NCBI GenBank assembly: GCA_029098085.1
Contig: JAQXNQ010000148.1
Location: 1 to 7,315, forward strand
From: Oscillospiraceae bacterium
Lineage (GTDB): Bacteria; Bacillota; Clostridia; Oscillospirales; Ruminococcaceae
Length of the DNA stretch: 7,315 bases
Direction of reading: 5' to 3'
Made by a program: the position numbers and the translations under genes. Shown here one piece after another: positions 1-6,954 of the stretch; position 1 is the first letter of the stretch; each line of letters opens with the position of its first letter. Below the pieces are notes generated by a model. It had not been told where the DNA came from. It ran no database searches and saw nothing but the letters and a program-made list of their open reading frames with translations.

Positions 1-1
1 T

Positions 2-1594
2 GAGCAGGCCGTCACCCTGATCCGGCATCTGCAGGGACTGGACATGCCCTTTGACCAGCTCTTTGCCTCCCGGTACGTCAAGGTGCGGTTCGGCCGGCTT
101 CCGGCGGACAGCTACGAAAAGCTGAGCTTTTACGACAACAAAACCTTTTTCTTTGAAGTTCTCGACCGGGACGACACCGGCTGCTGGGGCGTCTACTTCG
201 CTCCCAACGCCAAGATCGCCGTGGTGGACGACATCTTCCGCTCCCTTTACTTCCAGCGGCTCCGGGTGCCGGACTACGCCCACAGCGAGCCGGAGGAGGC
301 CATCCGCAATATCACCGATACCCTGACCGGGGAGCGGCAGCGGCTGCAGGAGGTTTCCGAGCGGCTGGGCAGCATCCGGGACGGGGAGCAGGACTGTCTC
401 AACCGCTGCTACACCGCTCTGAAGAGCGCCGACGACGCCTTTGGCATCCGCCGGTATGTGGCGGTGGTCAACAACCGCTTCTATCTGGAGGGCTTCGTTC
501 CGGCCGGTTCGGCCCACCTGATGCAGGAGGCCATGGAGGGGCTGAGGAGCGTCAGCGTCACCCTGCAGCCCGCCGACGCCAATCCCTCGCTGACGCCGCC
601 CACCAAGCTGAAAAACGGCTGGTTCGCCCGGCCCTTTGAGATGTTCGTCAAAATGTACGGCATGCCGTCCTATTACGAGTACGACCCGACCCTGCTGGTG
701 GCGCTGACCTATACGCTGCTGTTCGGCATCATGTTCGGCGACCTGGGACAGGGCTTTGTGGTCTGGCTGGCGGGTCTTGTGATGTCGAAGGTCAAAAAGA
801 TGGACTTCGGCAAAATCCTCGAGCGGCTGGGCATCTCCAGCATGGTCTTCGGTTTTGCCTACGGCTCGGTCTTCGGACTGGAGCATTTGCTGGATCCGGT
901 CTTCCGGCTCATGGGCTTTGCGGAAAAGCCCATCGAGGTCTTCGACGGCCCCACCACCAGCAAAATCCTGCTGGCGGCCATCTTCCTGGGGGTGGCGATC
1001 ATCGCCGTCTCGATGGTCATGAACATCGTCACCGGCCTCAGGCACAAAGACTATGAGAAGGCCATCTTCGGCAATAACGGCATCGCCGGACTGGTGCTCT
1101 ATCTGGGTGCCGTGGCGGCGGTGGCCCTGACCATGCTGACCACTATCAACGTGCTGAACCCGGTATTCATCATCCTGGTCATCGTGATCCCGGTGGTGCT
1201 GATCTTCCTGCGGGAGCCCCTTTCCAAGCTCTGCGCAAAGCGGAAGGATCTGAAACCGGAGGACGGCGTCGGCTCCTTCATCATCGAGAACATCTTCGAG
1301 CTGCTGGAATACATCCTCAGCTACCTGTCCAACTCCATGAGCTTTCTCCGGGTGGGCGGCTTTGTCCTGTCCCACGCCGGTATGATGGCGGTGGTGCTCT
1401 CCCTCAGTGAGATGATGAGCGGAGGGGGGAGCGTTGTGGTCATGATTCTGGGCAACCTGTTCGTCATGTGCCTGGAGGGCCTCATCGCCGGTATTCAGGT
1501 GCTGCGGCTGGAATTCTATGAGATCTTCAGCCGGTTCTACAGCGGCGACGGCAAGGAGTACGAGCCGGCCGCCATGTCCTGCAAACTGTCTTAA
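2..1594 (+). CDS. ntpI: V/A-type ATPase subunit I (membrane stator a-subunit), 5' partial
   Basis: This is the stator subunit that carries ions past the proteolipid ring of the membrane Vo/Ao sector. The frame is open from base 2 with no stop upstream, so the ATG at 44 is internal. About 530 residues are visible, and family members usually have about 640-660, so roughly 110-130 N-terminal residues are missing. The first third (to about base 640) is hydrophilic with a helical, probably coiled stretch at about 280-430, as in the cytoplasmic arm. From about 680 there are seven to eight hydrophobic segments. Two conserved arginine contexts are present: SFLRVGGFVLSHAG (Arg codon 1349-1351) and QVLRLEFYEIFSRFYSG (Arg codon 1505-1507). 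The second matches the family position where the essential arginine faces the ring carboxylate. It ends 23 bases before K. Identification is from family motifs and operon context. Confidence 0.96.
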   Translation, partial: EQAVTLIRHLQGLDMPFDQLFASRYVKVRFGRLPADSYEKLSFYDNKTFFFEVLDRDDTGCWGVYFAPNAKIAVVDDIFRSLYFQRLRVPDYAHSEPEEAIRNITDTLTGERQRLQEVSERLGSIRDGEQDCLNRCYTALKSADDAFGIRRYVAVVNNRFYLEGFVPAGSAHLMQEAMEGLRSVSVTLQPADANPSLTPPTKLKNGWFARPFEMFVKMYGMPSYYEYDPTLLVALTYTLLFGIMFGDLGQGFVVWLAGLVMSKVKKMDFGKILERLGISSMVFGFAYGSVFGLEHLLDPVFRLMGFAEKPIEVFDGPTTSKILLAAIFLGVAIIAVSMVMNIVTGLRHKDYEKAIFGNNGIAGLVLYLGAVAAVALTMLTTINVLNPVFIILVIVIPVVLIFLREPLSKLCAKRKDLKPEDGVGSFIIENIFELLEYILSYLSNSMSFLRVGGFVLSHAGMMAVVLSLSEMMSGGGSVVVMILGNLFVMCLEGLIAGIQVLRLEFYEIFSRFYSGDGKEYEPAAMSCKLS

Positions 1595-1617
1595 ACTTTC
1601 ATCGGGAGGAAACTGTT

Positions 1618-2037
1618 ATGAAACTGTACGAAATTCTGCTGCCTCTGGCCGCCCTGATCCTGATCAGCCTGCCCCTTGTGAAGGCTCTGTACAACGCCTA
1701 TCACGGCAAATCCGTCAAGGCCTCGGTCATCACCAACCTCTGCTCCTTCTTCGGCGTCTGCGCCCTGGCTGTGATCTGCCCCATGGGCGCCTTTGCCGCT
1801 GAGACTGCCGCCGCCACCGGCACCGCTGCCGGTATGGGCTATCTGGCCGCCGCGCTGGTCACCGGTCTTGCCTGCATTGGCGCCGGTATCGCCGTAGCCG
1901 CCGGTGCGCCCGCCGCCATCGGCGCCGTCAGCGAGGATCCCAAGTCCTTCGCCAAGGCTCTGATCTTCGTGGTTCTGGGCGAAGGCGTCGCCATCTACGG
2001 ACTGCTGATCTCCATCCTGATTCTGAACAAGATCTGA
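1618..2037 (+). CDS. ntpK: V/A-type ATPase subunit K (proteolipid c-ring subunit)
   Basis: This proteolipid forms the ion-carrying rotor ring in the membrane. It has 139 residues and four hydrophobic segments at about 5-25, 37-60, 72-100 and 111-136. A GGGAGGA site at 1604-1610 sits 7 bases before the ATG. Residues 70-139 are a clear c-subunit hairpin: a Gly/Ala-rich helix (GLACIGAGIAVAAG), a polar loop with SEDP, and a final helix with the ion-binding carboxylate Glu122 in LGEGVAIYG. The first two segments do not resemble a second c hairpin. They lack the small-residue motif and a carboxylate, and segment two ends in AFA-AE, like a signal-peptidase site. Only one ion site per polypeptide is therefore expected. 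No glutamine is seen at the place aligned with Gln110 of Enterococcus hirae NtpK (Val here), so sodium binding of that kind is doubtful. Identification as a c/K subunit is secure; topology and ion are inferred. Confidence 0.94.
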   Translation: MKLYEILLPLAALILISLPLVKALYNAYHGKSVKASVITNLCSFFGVCALAVICPMGAFAAETAAATGTAAGMGYLAAALVTGLACIGAGIAVAAGAPAAIGAVSEDPKSFAKALIFVVLGEGVAIYGLLISILILNKI

Positions 2038-2060
2038 CGTCAGGACAGGGGGAAAACATC

Positions 2061-2369
2061 ATGCGGATGTATCTGATCAGCGACAATGTGGACACCCAGG
2101 TCGGCATGCGGCTGGCTGGGGTGGAAGGCGTCGTGGTGCACGGGGCCCCGGAGGTTCTGGAGGAGCTGCAGCGGGTCTGCGCCGACGAGGCTGTGGGCAT
2201 CGTGCTGATGACCAGCAAGCTGGTGGATCTCTGCCGGGACGAGGTGTACGCCATCAAGCAGAGCCGGCAGCGCCCCCTGATCGTTGAAATCCCCGACCGG
2301 CACGGCGAGACCTCTGTGGGGGCCGCCATCACCTCCTATATCCGGGAGGCCGTGGGCATCAATATCTGA
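2061..2369 (+). CDS. atpF (V-type; ntpG in Enterococcus naming): V/A-type ATPase subunit F (central rotor)
   Basis: This small cytoplasmic rotor subunit binds subunit D and helps couple the catalytic head to the shaft. It has 102 residues, the usual length for the family. The N-terminus MRMYLISDNVDTQVGMRLAG matches the family pattern of a beta strand, an Asp-x-x-Thr turn and G-x-R-L-A-G. It is followed by an alternating strand/helix arrangement (GIVLMTS, then PLIVEIPD) of Rossmann-like type and a C-terminal helix. An AGGGGG site at 2047-2052 lies 8 bases before the ATG at 2061. A second ATG at 2067 is possible but is spaced less well. It lies 23 bases after K and 19 bases before E. In many operons F stands between C and A, but here it precedes E. 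The E. hirae homologue is called NtpG, so the symbol depends on the naming scheme used. Confidence 0.9.
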   Translation: MRMYLISDNVDTQVGMRLAGVEGVVVHGAPEVLEELQRVCADEAVGIVLMTSKLVDLCRDEVYAIKQSRQRPLIVEIPDRHGETSVGAAITSYIREAVGINI

Positions 2370-2370
2370 C

Positions 2371-2380
2371 GGAGGAGGAG
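2371..2380 (+). promoter_or_regulatory. Strong ribosome binding site deciding the start of subunit E
   Basis: The tandem GGAGGAGGAG lies just after the F stop codon and 8 bases before ATG 2389. It fixes the E start at 2389 rather than at the in-frame ATG at 2284, which lies inside the F gene. Confidence 0.8.
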
Positions 2381-2388
2381 CAAAGCTC

Positions 2389-2997
2389 ATGTCTGTGGAA
2401 GAAGAGAAGCTGGCGCGCTTCAGACAGGCCATCTTCGCGGAAGCGGAGGCCCAGAGCGCTGCCATACTGAGCGAGGCGGGGGAGTACCAGTCCGAAAAGC
2501 TGAAGGCCGCCTCGGATGAGGCTCTGGAGGAGAGCTTCCGGCGGATCCGGAGCCGCGCGGACGAGTACCGCGCCGATATGGCCCGCCGTCTGACCCGGGA
2601 AAGGCTGGCCTCCCGGCACCGGCTGCTGCGCCGCCGGGACGAGCTGACGGACGCGCTGTTTGACGAAGCGGCGGACCGTCTGCTGAGCTGGAGCGAAACG
2701 CCGGACTATGAGGCGCTGATGGAGCGGCTGCTCCAGCAGTGCGGGGCGCTGCTGGAGGGCGGCGAGCTGCTGATCCGGGAGCGGGACAAGGCGCTGTTTG
2801 AGCGTCTGGCCCCCGGCGTCTCCCTGACCGCCGACCCCATGAACCGGCTGGGGGGCTTTGCCCTGCGCAATCAGAAGCAGGGCCGCTATCTGGACGAGAC
2901 CCTGGCCGCCCGTCTGGAGCAGAGCCGGGAGCGGTTTTATGAAACCGTCTCTCTGACGGCCGCCCCTGCAGGCGGGGAAAGGAGCGAAGTCTGTTGA
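2389..2997 (+). CDS. ntpE: V/A-type ATPase subunit E (peripheral stalk)
   Basis: Subunit E pairs with the coiled-coil subunit G to make the peripheral stalk that holds the A3B3 head against rotation. It has 202 residues, normal for the family. Residues about 5-95 are a charged Glu/Arg/Ala-rich helix fit for coiled coil. Residues about 100-190 are the globular head-binding domain, ending in the recognisable NRLGGFALRNQKQGRYLDET and LAARLEQSRERF stretches. The start at 2389 is chosen because GGAGGAGGAG (2371-2380) precedes it by 8 bases. The frame is open back to 2284, but that extension overlaps F and encodes a Pro/Gly/Trp-rich stretch unlike the family. The gene ends at TGA 2995-2997, overlapping the TTG start of A by 4 bases, which suggests coupled translation. 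No G subunit gene is adjacent. Confidence 0.93.
   Translation: MSVEEEKLARFRQAIFAEAEAQSAAILSEAGEYQSEKLKAASDEALEESFRRIRSRADEYRADMARRLTRERLASRHRLLRRRDELTDALFDEAADRLLSWSETPDYEALMERLLQQCGALLEGGELLIRERDKALFERLAPGVSLTADPMNRLGGFALRNQKQGRYLDETLAARLEQSRERFYETVSLTAAPAGGERSEVC
2978..2984 (+). promoter_or_regulatory. Ribosome binding site for the TTG start of subunit A
   Basis: AAAGGAG lies inside the 3' end of the E gene, 9 bases before the TTG at 2994. It supports the non-ATG start. No ATG or GTG near the expected A N-terminus offers a better alternative, since the next in-frame methionines fall inside the conserved N-terminal beta-barrel. Confidence 0.75.
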
Positions 2998-4742
2998 GCA
3001 ACACCGTTTATTCCATCAACGGCCCCGTTGTCCGGGTCAAGGATACCCGGGACTTTTCCATGATGGAAATGGTCTATGTGGGGGAGAAGCGCCTGGTAGG
3101 CGAGGTCATCGGCATCACCGACCGGTTCACCACCATCCAGGTGTACGAGTCCACCACCGGCCTGAAGCCCGGTGAGCCGGTGATCTCCACCGGCGCGCCC
3201 CTGAGCGTCACCCTGGGCCCCGGCATCCTGAGCAATATCTATGACGGCATCCAGCGGCCCCTGCGGGATCTGGCCGCCCGCTCCGGCGCCTTCATCGACG
3301 AGGGCGCGGACATCTCTCCGCTGAATACCGAAAAGACATACGCCGTCACCCTGAAGGTCAGGCCCGGCGATCATCTGAAGGGCGGCATGGTCTACGCCGT
3401 CTGCCCCGAAACGCCGGTCATTGAGCACCGCTGCCTCCTGTCTCCGACGCTGGAGGGGGAGGTCGTGTCGGTCATGCCCGACGGCGACTACCGGGTGAGC
3501 GATCCGGTGGCGGTGCTGCGCACCCCCGACGGCCGGGAGCACAGCCTGACCCTCTGCCAGAAATGGCCCATCCGCACCCCGCGTCCGGTAACCGAGCGCC
3601 TGCCCATCCAGCGGCCGCTGATCACCGGCCAGCGGGTCATCGACACCCTGTTTCCCATTGCCAAGGGCGGCACGGCGGCGGTGCCCGGCGGCTTCGGCAC
3701 CGGCAAGACCATGACCCAGCATCAGCTGGCCAAGTGGTGCGACGCCGACATCATCGTCTACATCGGCTGCGGCGAGCGGGGCAACGAGATGACCCAGGTG
3801 CTGGAGGAGTTCACCGAGCTGACCGACCCCAAAACCGGCCGGGCCATGACCGACCGCACCGTCCTCATCGCCAACACCTCCAACATGCCGGTGGCGGCCC
3901 GGGAGGCCTCCATCTACACCGGCATCACCCTGGCCGAGTATTACCGGGACATGGGCTACCATGTGGCCATCATGGCCGACTCCACCTCCCGCTGGGCCGA
4001 GGCGCTGCGGGAAATCTCCGGCCGTCTGGAGGAGATGCCCGCCGAGGAGGGCTTCCCGGCCTATCTGCCCTCCCGTCTGGCGGAGTTCTACGAGCGGGCC
4101 GGCTATATGGTGCCCCTGGGCGGCGGAGAGGGCTCGGTGACCATCATCGGCGCCGTTTCTCCCCAGGGCTCCGACTTCTCCGAGCCGGTGACCCAGAACA
4201 CCAAGCGGTTTGTCCGGGCCTTCTGGGCGCTGGACAAGTCCCTGGCCTACGCCCGGCACTATCCCGCCATCAACTGGAAGACCAGCTACTCCGAATACAT
4301 GGAGGAGCTGGGGGACTGGTACAAGCAGGAGCTGGGAGAGGAGTTCCTCCACTGCCGCCAGCGGATTTCCTCCATCCTCAGCGAGGAAGCAAGACTGCAG
4401 GAGATCGTCAAGCTGATCGGCTCGGACGTGCTGCCCGAGGATCAGAAGCTGGTTCTGGAGGTCAGCCGCCTGATCCGGGTGGGCTTCCTGCAGCAGAACG
4501 CCTTCCATCAGGACGACACCTATGTGCCCCTGAAAAAGCAGCTGGGCATGATGCAGGTCATCCTGTATTTCTACGACAAGGCGCTGGAGCTGGTCAAAAG
4601 GAGCATCCCCGTGTCGCTGATCGCCGGAACCGGCGTCACCGATCTCATCGTCAAGATGAAATACAGCGTTCCCAACGACCAGCTGGACAAGCTGGCCGAC
4701 TATCCGCCCCTCATCGACGAAAAGCTTCGGTCGGTGCAGTGA
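2994..4742 (+). CDS. ntpA: V/A-type ATPase catalytic subunit A
   Basis: This catalytic subunit of the A3B3 head drives or is driven by rotation and acts at the cytoplasmic side of the membrane (EC 7.1.2.2 for the proton type). It has 582 residues, close to the family norm. An N-terminal beta-barrel (about 1-70) is followed by the A-specific non-homologous insert (about 110-190) and the nucleotide-binding core. The Walker A motif GGFGTGKT is at 232-239 with Lys238. The GERGNE motif has the catalytic glutamate at 261. Walker B HVAIMADSTSRWAEALRE ends its strand at Asp329. The helical C-terminal domain runs from about 430 onward. The P-loop reads GGFGTGKT rather than the common GPFGSGKT, but the essential residues are intact. 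The start is TTG, and its A overlaps the E stop by the tetranucleotide TTGA. A 16-base gap separates it from B. Confidence 0.97.
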   Translation: MSNTVYSINGPVVRVKDTRDFSMMEMVYVGEKRLVGEVIGITDRFTTIQVYESTTGLKPGEPVISTGAPLSVTLGPGILSNIYDGIQRPLRDLAARSGAFIDEGADISPLNTEKTYAVTLKVRPGDHLKGGMVYAVCPETPVIEHRCLLSPTLEGEVVSVMPDGDYRVSDPVAVLRTPDGREHSLTLCQKWPIRTPRPVTERLPIQRPLITGQRVIDTLFPIAKGGTAAVPGGFGTGKTMTQHQLAKWCDADIIVYIGCGERGNEMTQVLEEFTELTDPKTGRAMTDRTVLIANTSNMPVAAREASIYTGITLAEYYRDMGYHVAIMADSTSRWAEALREISGRLEEMPAEEGFPAYLPSRLAEFYERAGYMVPLGGGEGSVTIIGAVSPQGSDFSEPVTQNTKRFVRAFWALDKSLAYARHYPAINWKTSYSEYMEELGDWYKQELGEEFLHCRQRISSILSEEARLQEIVKLIGSDVLPEDQKLVLEVSRLIRVGFLQQNAFHQDDTYVPLKKQLGMMQVILYFYDKALELVKRSIPVSLIAGTGVTDLIVKMKYSVPNDQLDKLADYPPLIDEKLRSVQ

Positions 4743-4758
4743 GAAAGGGGAGAACAAG

Positions 4759-6168
4759 ATGAGCGTACAAATTCTGGGCCTGAGGGAGCTGAACGGCCCT
4801 CTGGTGGTGCTGGACCGGACGCCGGACGTGGGCTTTGAGGAAATGGCCGAGCTCTGTCTGGAGGACGGCTCCCGGCGGCTGGCCCGCGTGGTGGAAATTC
4901 AGGGAGACAAGGCGGTGCTGCAGGTCTTTCAGGGCACAAACGGCCTTTCCCTGAACAACGTCCGCACCCGGTTCCGGGGTCATCCCATGGAGATGCCCCT
5001 GACCACCGAGCTGCTGGGCCGGATTCTGAGCGGCGCCGGCACCCCCATCGACGGATTGGGCCCGATCTTTTCCGAAAAGCGGGCGGACATCAACGGGCGG
5101 CCCCTGAACCCGGTCTCCCGGGAGTATCCCCGCAACTATATCCGCACCGGCATCTCGTCGGTGGACGCCCTGATCACCCTGATCCGGGGGCAGAAGCTGC
5201 CCATCTTTTCCGGCTCGGGCATGAACCACAACAAGCTGGCCGCCCAGATCGTCAAGCAGGCCCAGCTTTCCGGCGACAAGGACGAGAAATTCGCCGTGGT
5301 CTTCGCCGCCATGGGCGTCAAGAACGACGTGGCCGACTATTTCAAGAAGCAGTTTGAGGAATCCGGCGTACTGGAGCGGGTGGTCATGTTCCTGAACCTG
5401 TCCAGCGACCCCATTGTCGAGCGGATTCTGACCCCCCGCTGCGCCCTGACCGCCGCCGAATACCTGGCCTACGAGAAGGGCATGCACATTCTGGTCATCC
5501 TCACCGATATGACCTCCTACGCCGAGGCCCTGCGGGAGTTCTCCTCCTCCAAGGGCGAGATTCCCGGCAGAAAGGGCTATCCCGGCTACCTGTACTCCGA
5601 CCTGGCCTCCATCTATGAGCGGGCCGGCATCATCAAGGGCAGCGAGGGCTCGGTGACCCAGATTCCCATCCTGACCATGCCCAACGACGACATCACCCAT
5701 CCCGTTCCCGACCTGACCGGCTACATCACCGAGGGACAGATCGTGCTGGATCGGACCATGGATCAGAACGGCATCTATCCGCCGGTGTCGGTGCTGCCGT
5801 CCCTGTCCCGTCTGATGAAGGACGGCATCGGTGAGGGCTACACCCGGGCCGATCACGCCGCCGTCTCCAACCAGCTGTTCTCCGCCTATGCCAGGGTGCA
5901 GGACGCCCGGGCGCTGGCGTCGGTCATCGGCGAGGAGGAGCTGTCCGACGCGGACAAATCCTATCTGGAGTTTGGCCGGATGTTTGAGCGGCATTTCATC
6001 AGCCAGGGCTTTTCCGAAAACCGCACTATCGATCAGACACTGGATCTGGGCTGGGATCTGCTCTGTCTGCTGGATCGCTCCGAGCTGGATCGTCTGGACG
6101 ACAGTCTGATTGCGAAGCATTACGATCCCCGCCGTGCCGACCGCTTCAGAGCGCCCGCGGCAAAGTAA
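4759..6168 (+). CDS. ntpB: V/A-type ATPase non-catalytic subunit B
   Basis: Subunit B alternates with A in the head and completes the catalytic sites at the A/B interface. It has 469 residues, a typical length. The N-terminal beta-barrel covers about 1-75. Where A has its P-loop, B has FSGSGMNHNKLAAQI (about 150-164), so the Walker A lysine-threonine pair is absent, as expected for this subunit. HILVILTDMTSYAEALREFSS (about 243-263) corresponds to the Walker B region, and SLSRLMKDGIG holds the arginine finger Arg351, equivalent to E. hirae NtpB Arg350. PGYLYSDLASIYERAG is a further family signature. AGGGGAG at 4746-4752 lies 6 bases before the ATG. The gap to D is 27 bases. Nothing looks truncated or altered. 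Confidence 0.97.
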   Translation: MSVQILGLRELNGPLVVLDRTPDVGFEEMAELCLEDGSRRLARVVEIQGDKAVLQVFQGTNGLSLNNVRTRFRGHPMEMPLTTELLGRILSGAGTPIDGLGPIFSEKRADINGRPLNPVSREYPRNYIRTGISSVDALITLIRGQKLPIFSGSGMNHNKLAAQIVKQAQLSGDKDEKFAVVFAAMGVKNDVADYFKKQFEESGVLERVVMFLNLSSDPIVERILTPRCALTAAEYLAYEKGMHILVILTDMTSYAEALREFSSSKGEIPGRKGYPGYLYSDLASIYERAGIIKGSEGSVTQIPILTMPNDDITHPVPDLTGYITEGQIVLDRTMDQNGIYPPVSVLPSLSRLMKDGIGEGYTRADHAAVSNQLFSAYARVQDARALASVIGEEELSDADKSYLEFGRMFERHFISQGFSENRTIDQTLDLGWDLLCLLDRSELDRLDDSLIAKHYDPRRADRFRAPAAK

Positions 6169-6195
6169 GTCCCGATCCCGAAAGGAAGTGAGCAG

Positions 6196-6825
6196 ATGGC
6201 AGAGCAGGTTTTTCCCACCAAGGGCAACCTTCTGGCCACCAGAAAGTCCCTGGCTCTGGCCAGGCTGGGCTACGATCTGATGGACCGCAAGCGCAGCATT
6301 CTGATCCGCGAGATGATGCTGCTGATCGATCAGGCCAAGACCGTCCGGGACGAGATCGACGAAACCTATAAGACCGCCTACAAAGCCCTGCAGCGGGCCA
6401 ACATGACCCAGGGCCTCTGCGATGAGGTAGCCCGCTGCATCCCGGAGGAGCAGAGCATCCGCATCACCTACCGGAGTGTCATGGGCGTGGAGATTCCTCA
6501 TATTCTCTATGAAAAGCGGGATCCCGCCCTTTCCTACAGTCTGGGCAGCACCAACTCCCAGCACGACATCGCCTATCTCTGCTTTGACCGCTGCAAGTAC
6601 CTGACCATCACCCTGGCCGAGGTGGAGAACAGCGTCTACCGGCTGGCGGTGGCCATCAAAAAGGCGCAGCGCCGGGCCAACGCCCTGCAGAACATCATCA
6701 TCCCCGGCTTCGAGGAAAACGAGGCCTTCATCAGCGGCGCGTTGGAGGAGAAGGAGCGGGAGGAATTTTCCCGCCTGAAGGTCATCCGGCACACCAAGAT
6801 GAAGGCAGTGAATAGTGAAGAGTGA
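6196..6825 (+). CDS. ntpD: V/A-type ATPase subunit D (central rotor shaft)
   Basis: Subunit D is the long antiparallel coiled-coil axle that turns inside A3B3 and transmits torque to the ring through F and C. It has 209 residues, within the family range. PTKGNLLATRKSLALARLGYDLMDRKR (about 7-33) is the conserved start of the first helix, which runs to about residue 75. A short central region (about 85-125) follows, and the return helix is at about 126-200 with the signature ALQNIIIPGFEENEAFISGALEEKEREEFSRLKVI. An AAGGAAG site at 6182-6188 lies 7 bases before the ATG. The last five residues, VNSEE, and the TGA at 6823-6825 are encoded by the left end of the downstream heptad-repeat element, so the native C-terminus has probably been replaced there. 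It is the last ATPase gene in the operon. Confidence 0.95.
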   Translation: MAEQVFPTKGNLLATRKSLALARLGYDLMDRKRSILIREMMLLIDQAKTVRDEIDETYKTAYKALQRANMTQGLCDEVARCIPEEQSIRITYRSVMGVEIPHILYEKRDPALSYSLGSTNSQHDIAYLCFDRCKYLTITLAEVENSVYRLAVAIKKAQRRANALQNIIIPGFEENEAFISGALEEKEREEFSRLKVIRHTKMKAVNSEE

Positions 6826-6841
6826 AAAGTGAAGAGTGAAG
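6807..6841 (+). repeat. Left tandem heptads, 5 x AGTGAAN
   Basis: Five contiguous 7-bp units are present: AGTGAAT, AGTGAAG, AGTGAAA, AGTGAAG, AGTGAAG. As 7 is not a multiple of 3, the TGA inside the unit falls in all three frames within three units (6809, 6816, 6823). Any inward-reading gene must therefore stop here, and the D gene does so at 6823. Confidence 0.9.
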
Positions 6842-6870
6842 GAAAACCGCTCCCTTCGGTCGCTCAAAAA

Positions 6871-6900
6871 TTGGCAATGTCGATATGAAAGCGTCAGAAT
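6871..6900 (+). promoter_or_regulatory. Possible sigma-A promoter inside the element, reading toward glpP
   Basis: TTGGCA (6871-6876, 5 of 6 to consensus) is followed after 18 bases by CAGAAT (6895-6900, 4 of 6). It would give a leader of about 170 bases before glpP. This is the best pair I found between D and glpP, but the match is weak, and such pairs turn up by chance in AT-rich sequence. Confidence 0.2.
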
Positions 6901-6934
6901 AAGCGCAAAATCTACCGGTTCTGTCAATTTTTAA

Positions 6935-6947
6935 GGGGCGCAGCCCC
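6935..6947 (+). repeat. Short GC hairpin GGGGC-GCA-GCCCC inside the element
   Basis: A perfect 5-bp stem with a 3-base loop lies on the right side of the element. The following bases are GATTTACC, so there is no real U-run and it is a poor candidate for an intrinsic terminator. Confidence 0.6.
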
Positions 6948-6954
6948 GATTTAC

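Noticed and set aside
2284..2388. N-terminal extension of subunit E to an upstream ATG
   Set aside because: It would overlap F in another frame, encode a Pro/Trp-rich tail foreign to the family, and ignore the strong GGAGGAGGAG before 2389.
2937..4757. 606-codon open frame on the - strand opposite A
   Set aside because: It is an antisense shadow of the A gene, rich in Gly/His/Asp/Gln as expected from reverse reading of GC-rich codons. It contains no recognisable domain.
3563..4762. 399-codon + strand frame inside A
   Set aside because: It is out of frame with the conserved A protein. Its composition is low-complexity His/Arg/Gly/Pro and it has no ribosome site.
6807..6841. CRISPR-like direct repeats
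   Set aside because: The units are 7 bp, contiguous and without spacers. They are simple tandem heptads forming an inverted-repeat arm.
4711..6927. 738-codon open frame on the - strand opposite B and D
   Set aside because: It is antisense to two unmistakable ATPase genes, arises from the G/C-biased third positions, has no ribosome site, and begins in the repeat element. Its FTLHFSLFTIH-type segment is simply the heptad repeat translated.
6904..6927. Perfect TTGACA -35 box on the - strand (6927-6922)
   Set aside because: No acceptable -10 hexamer occurs at 16-19 bases, and no - strand gene lies beyond it. It is better explained as part of the inner inverted repeat.
6866..6947. Intrinsic terminator for the ATPase operon
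   Set aside because: The GGGGC-GCA-GCCCC hairpin is not followed by a U-run, and the T5 at 6928-6932 follows only a long-loop stem. A terminator cannot be supported.
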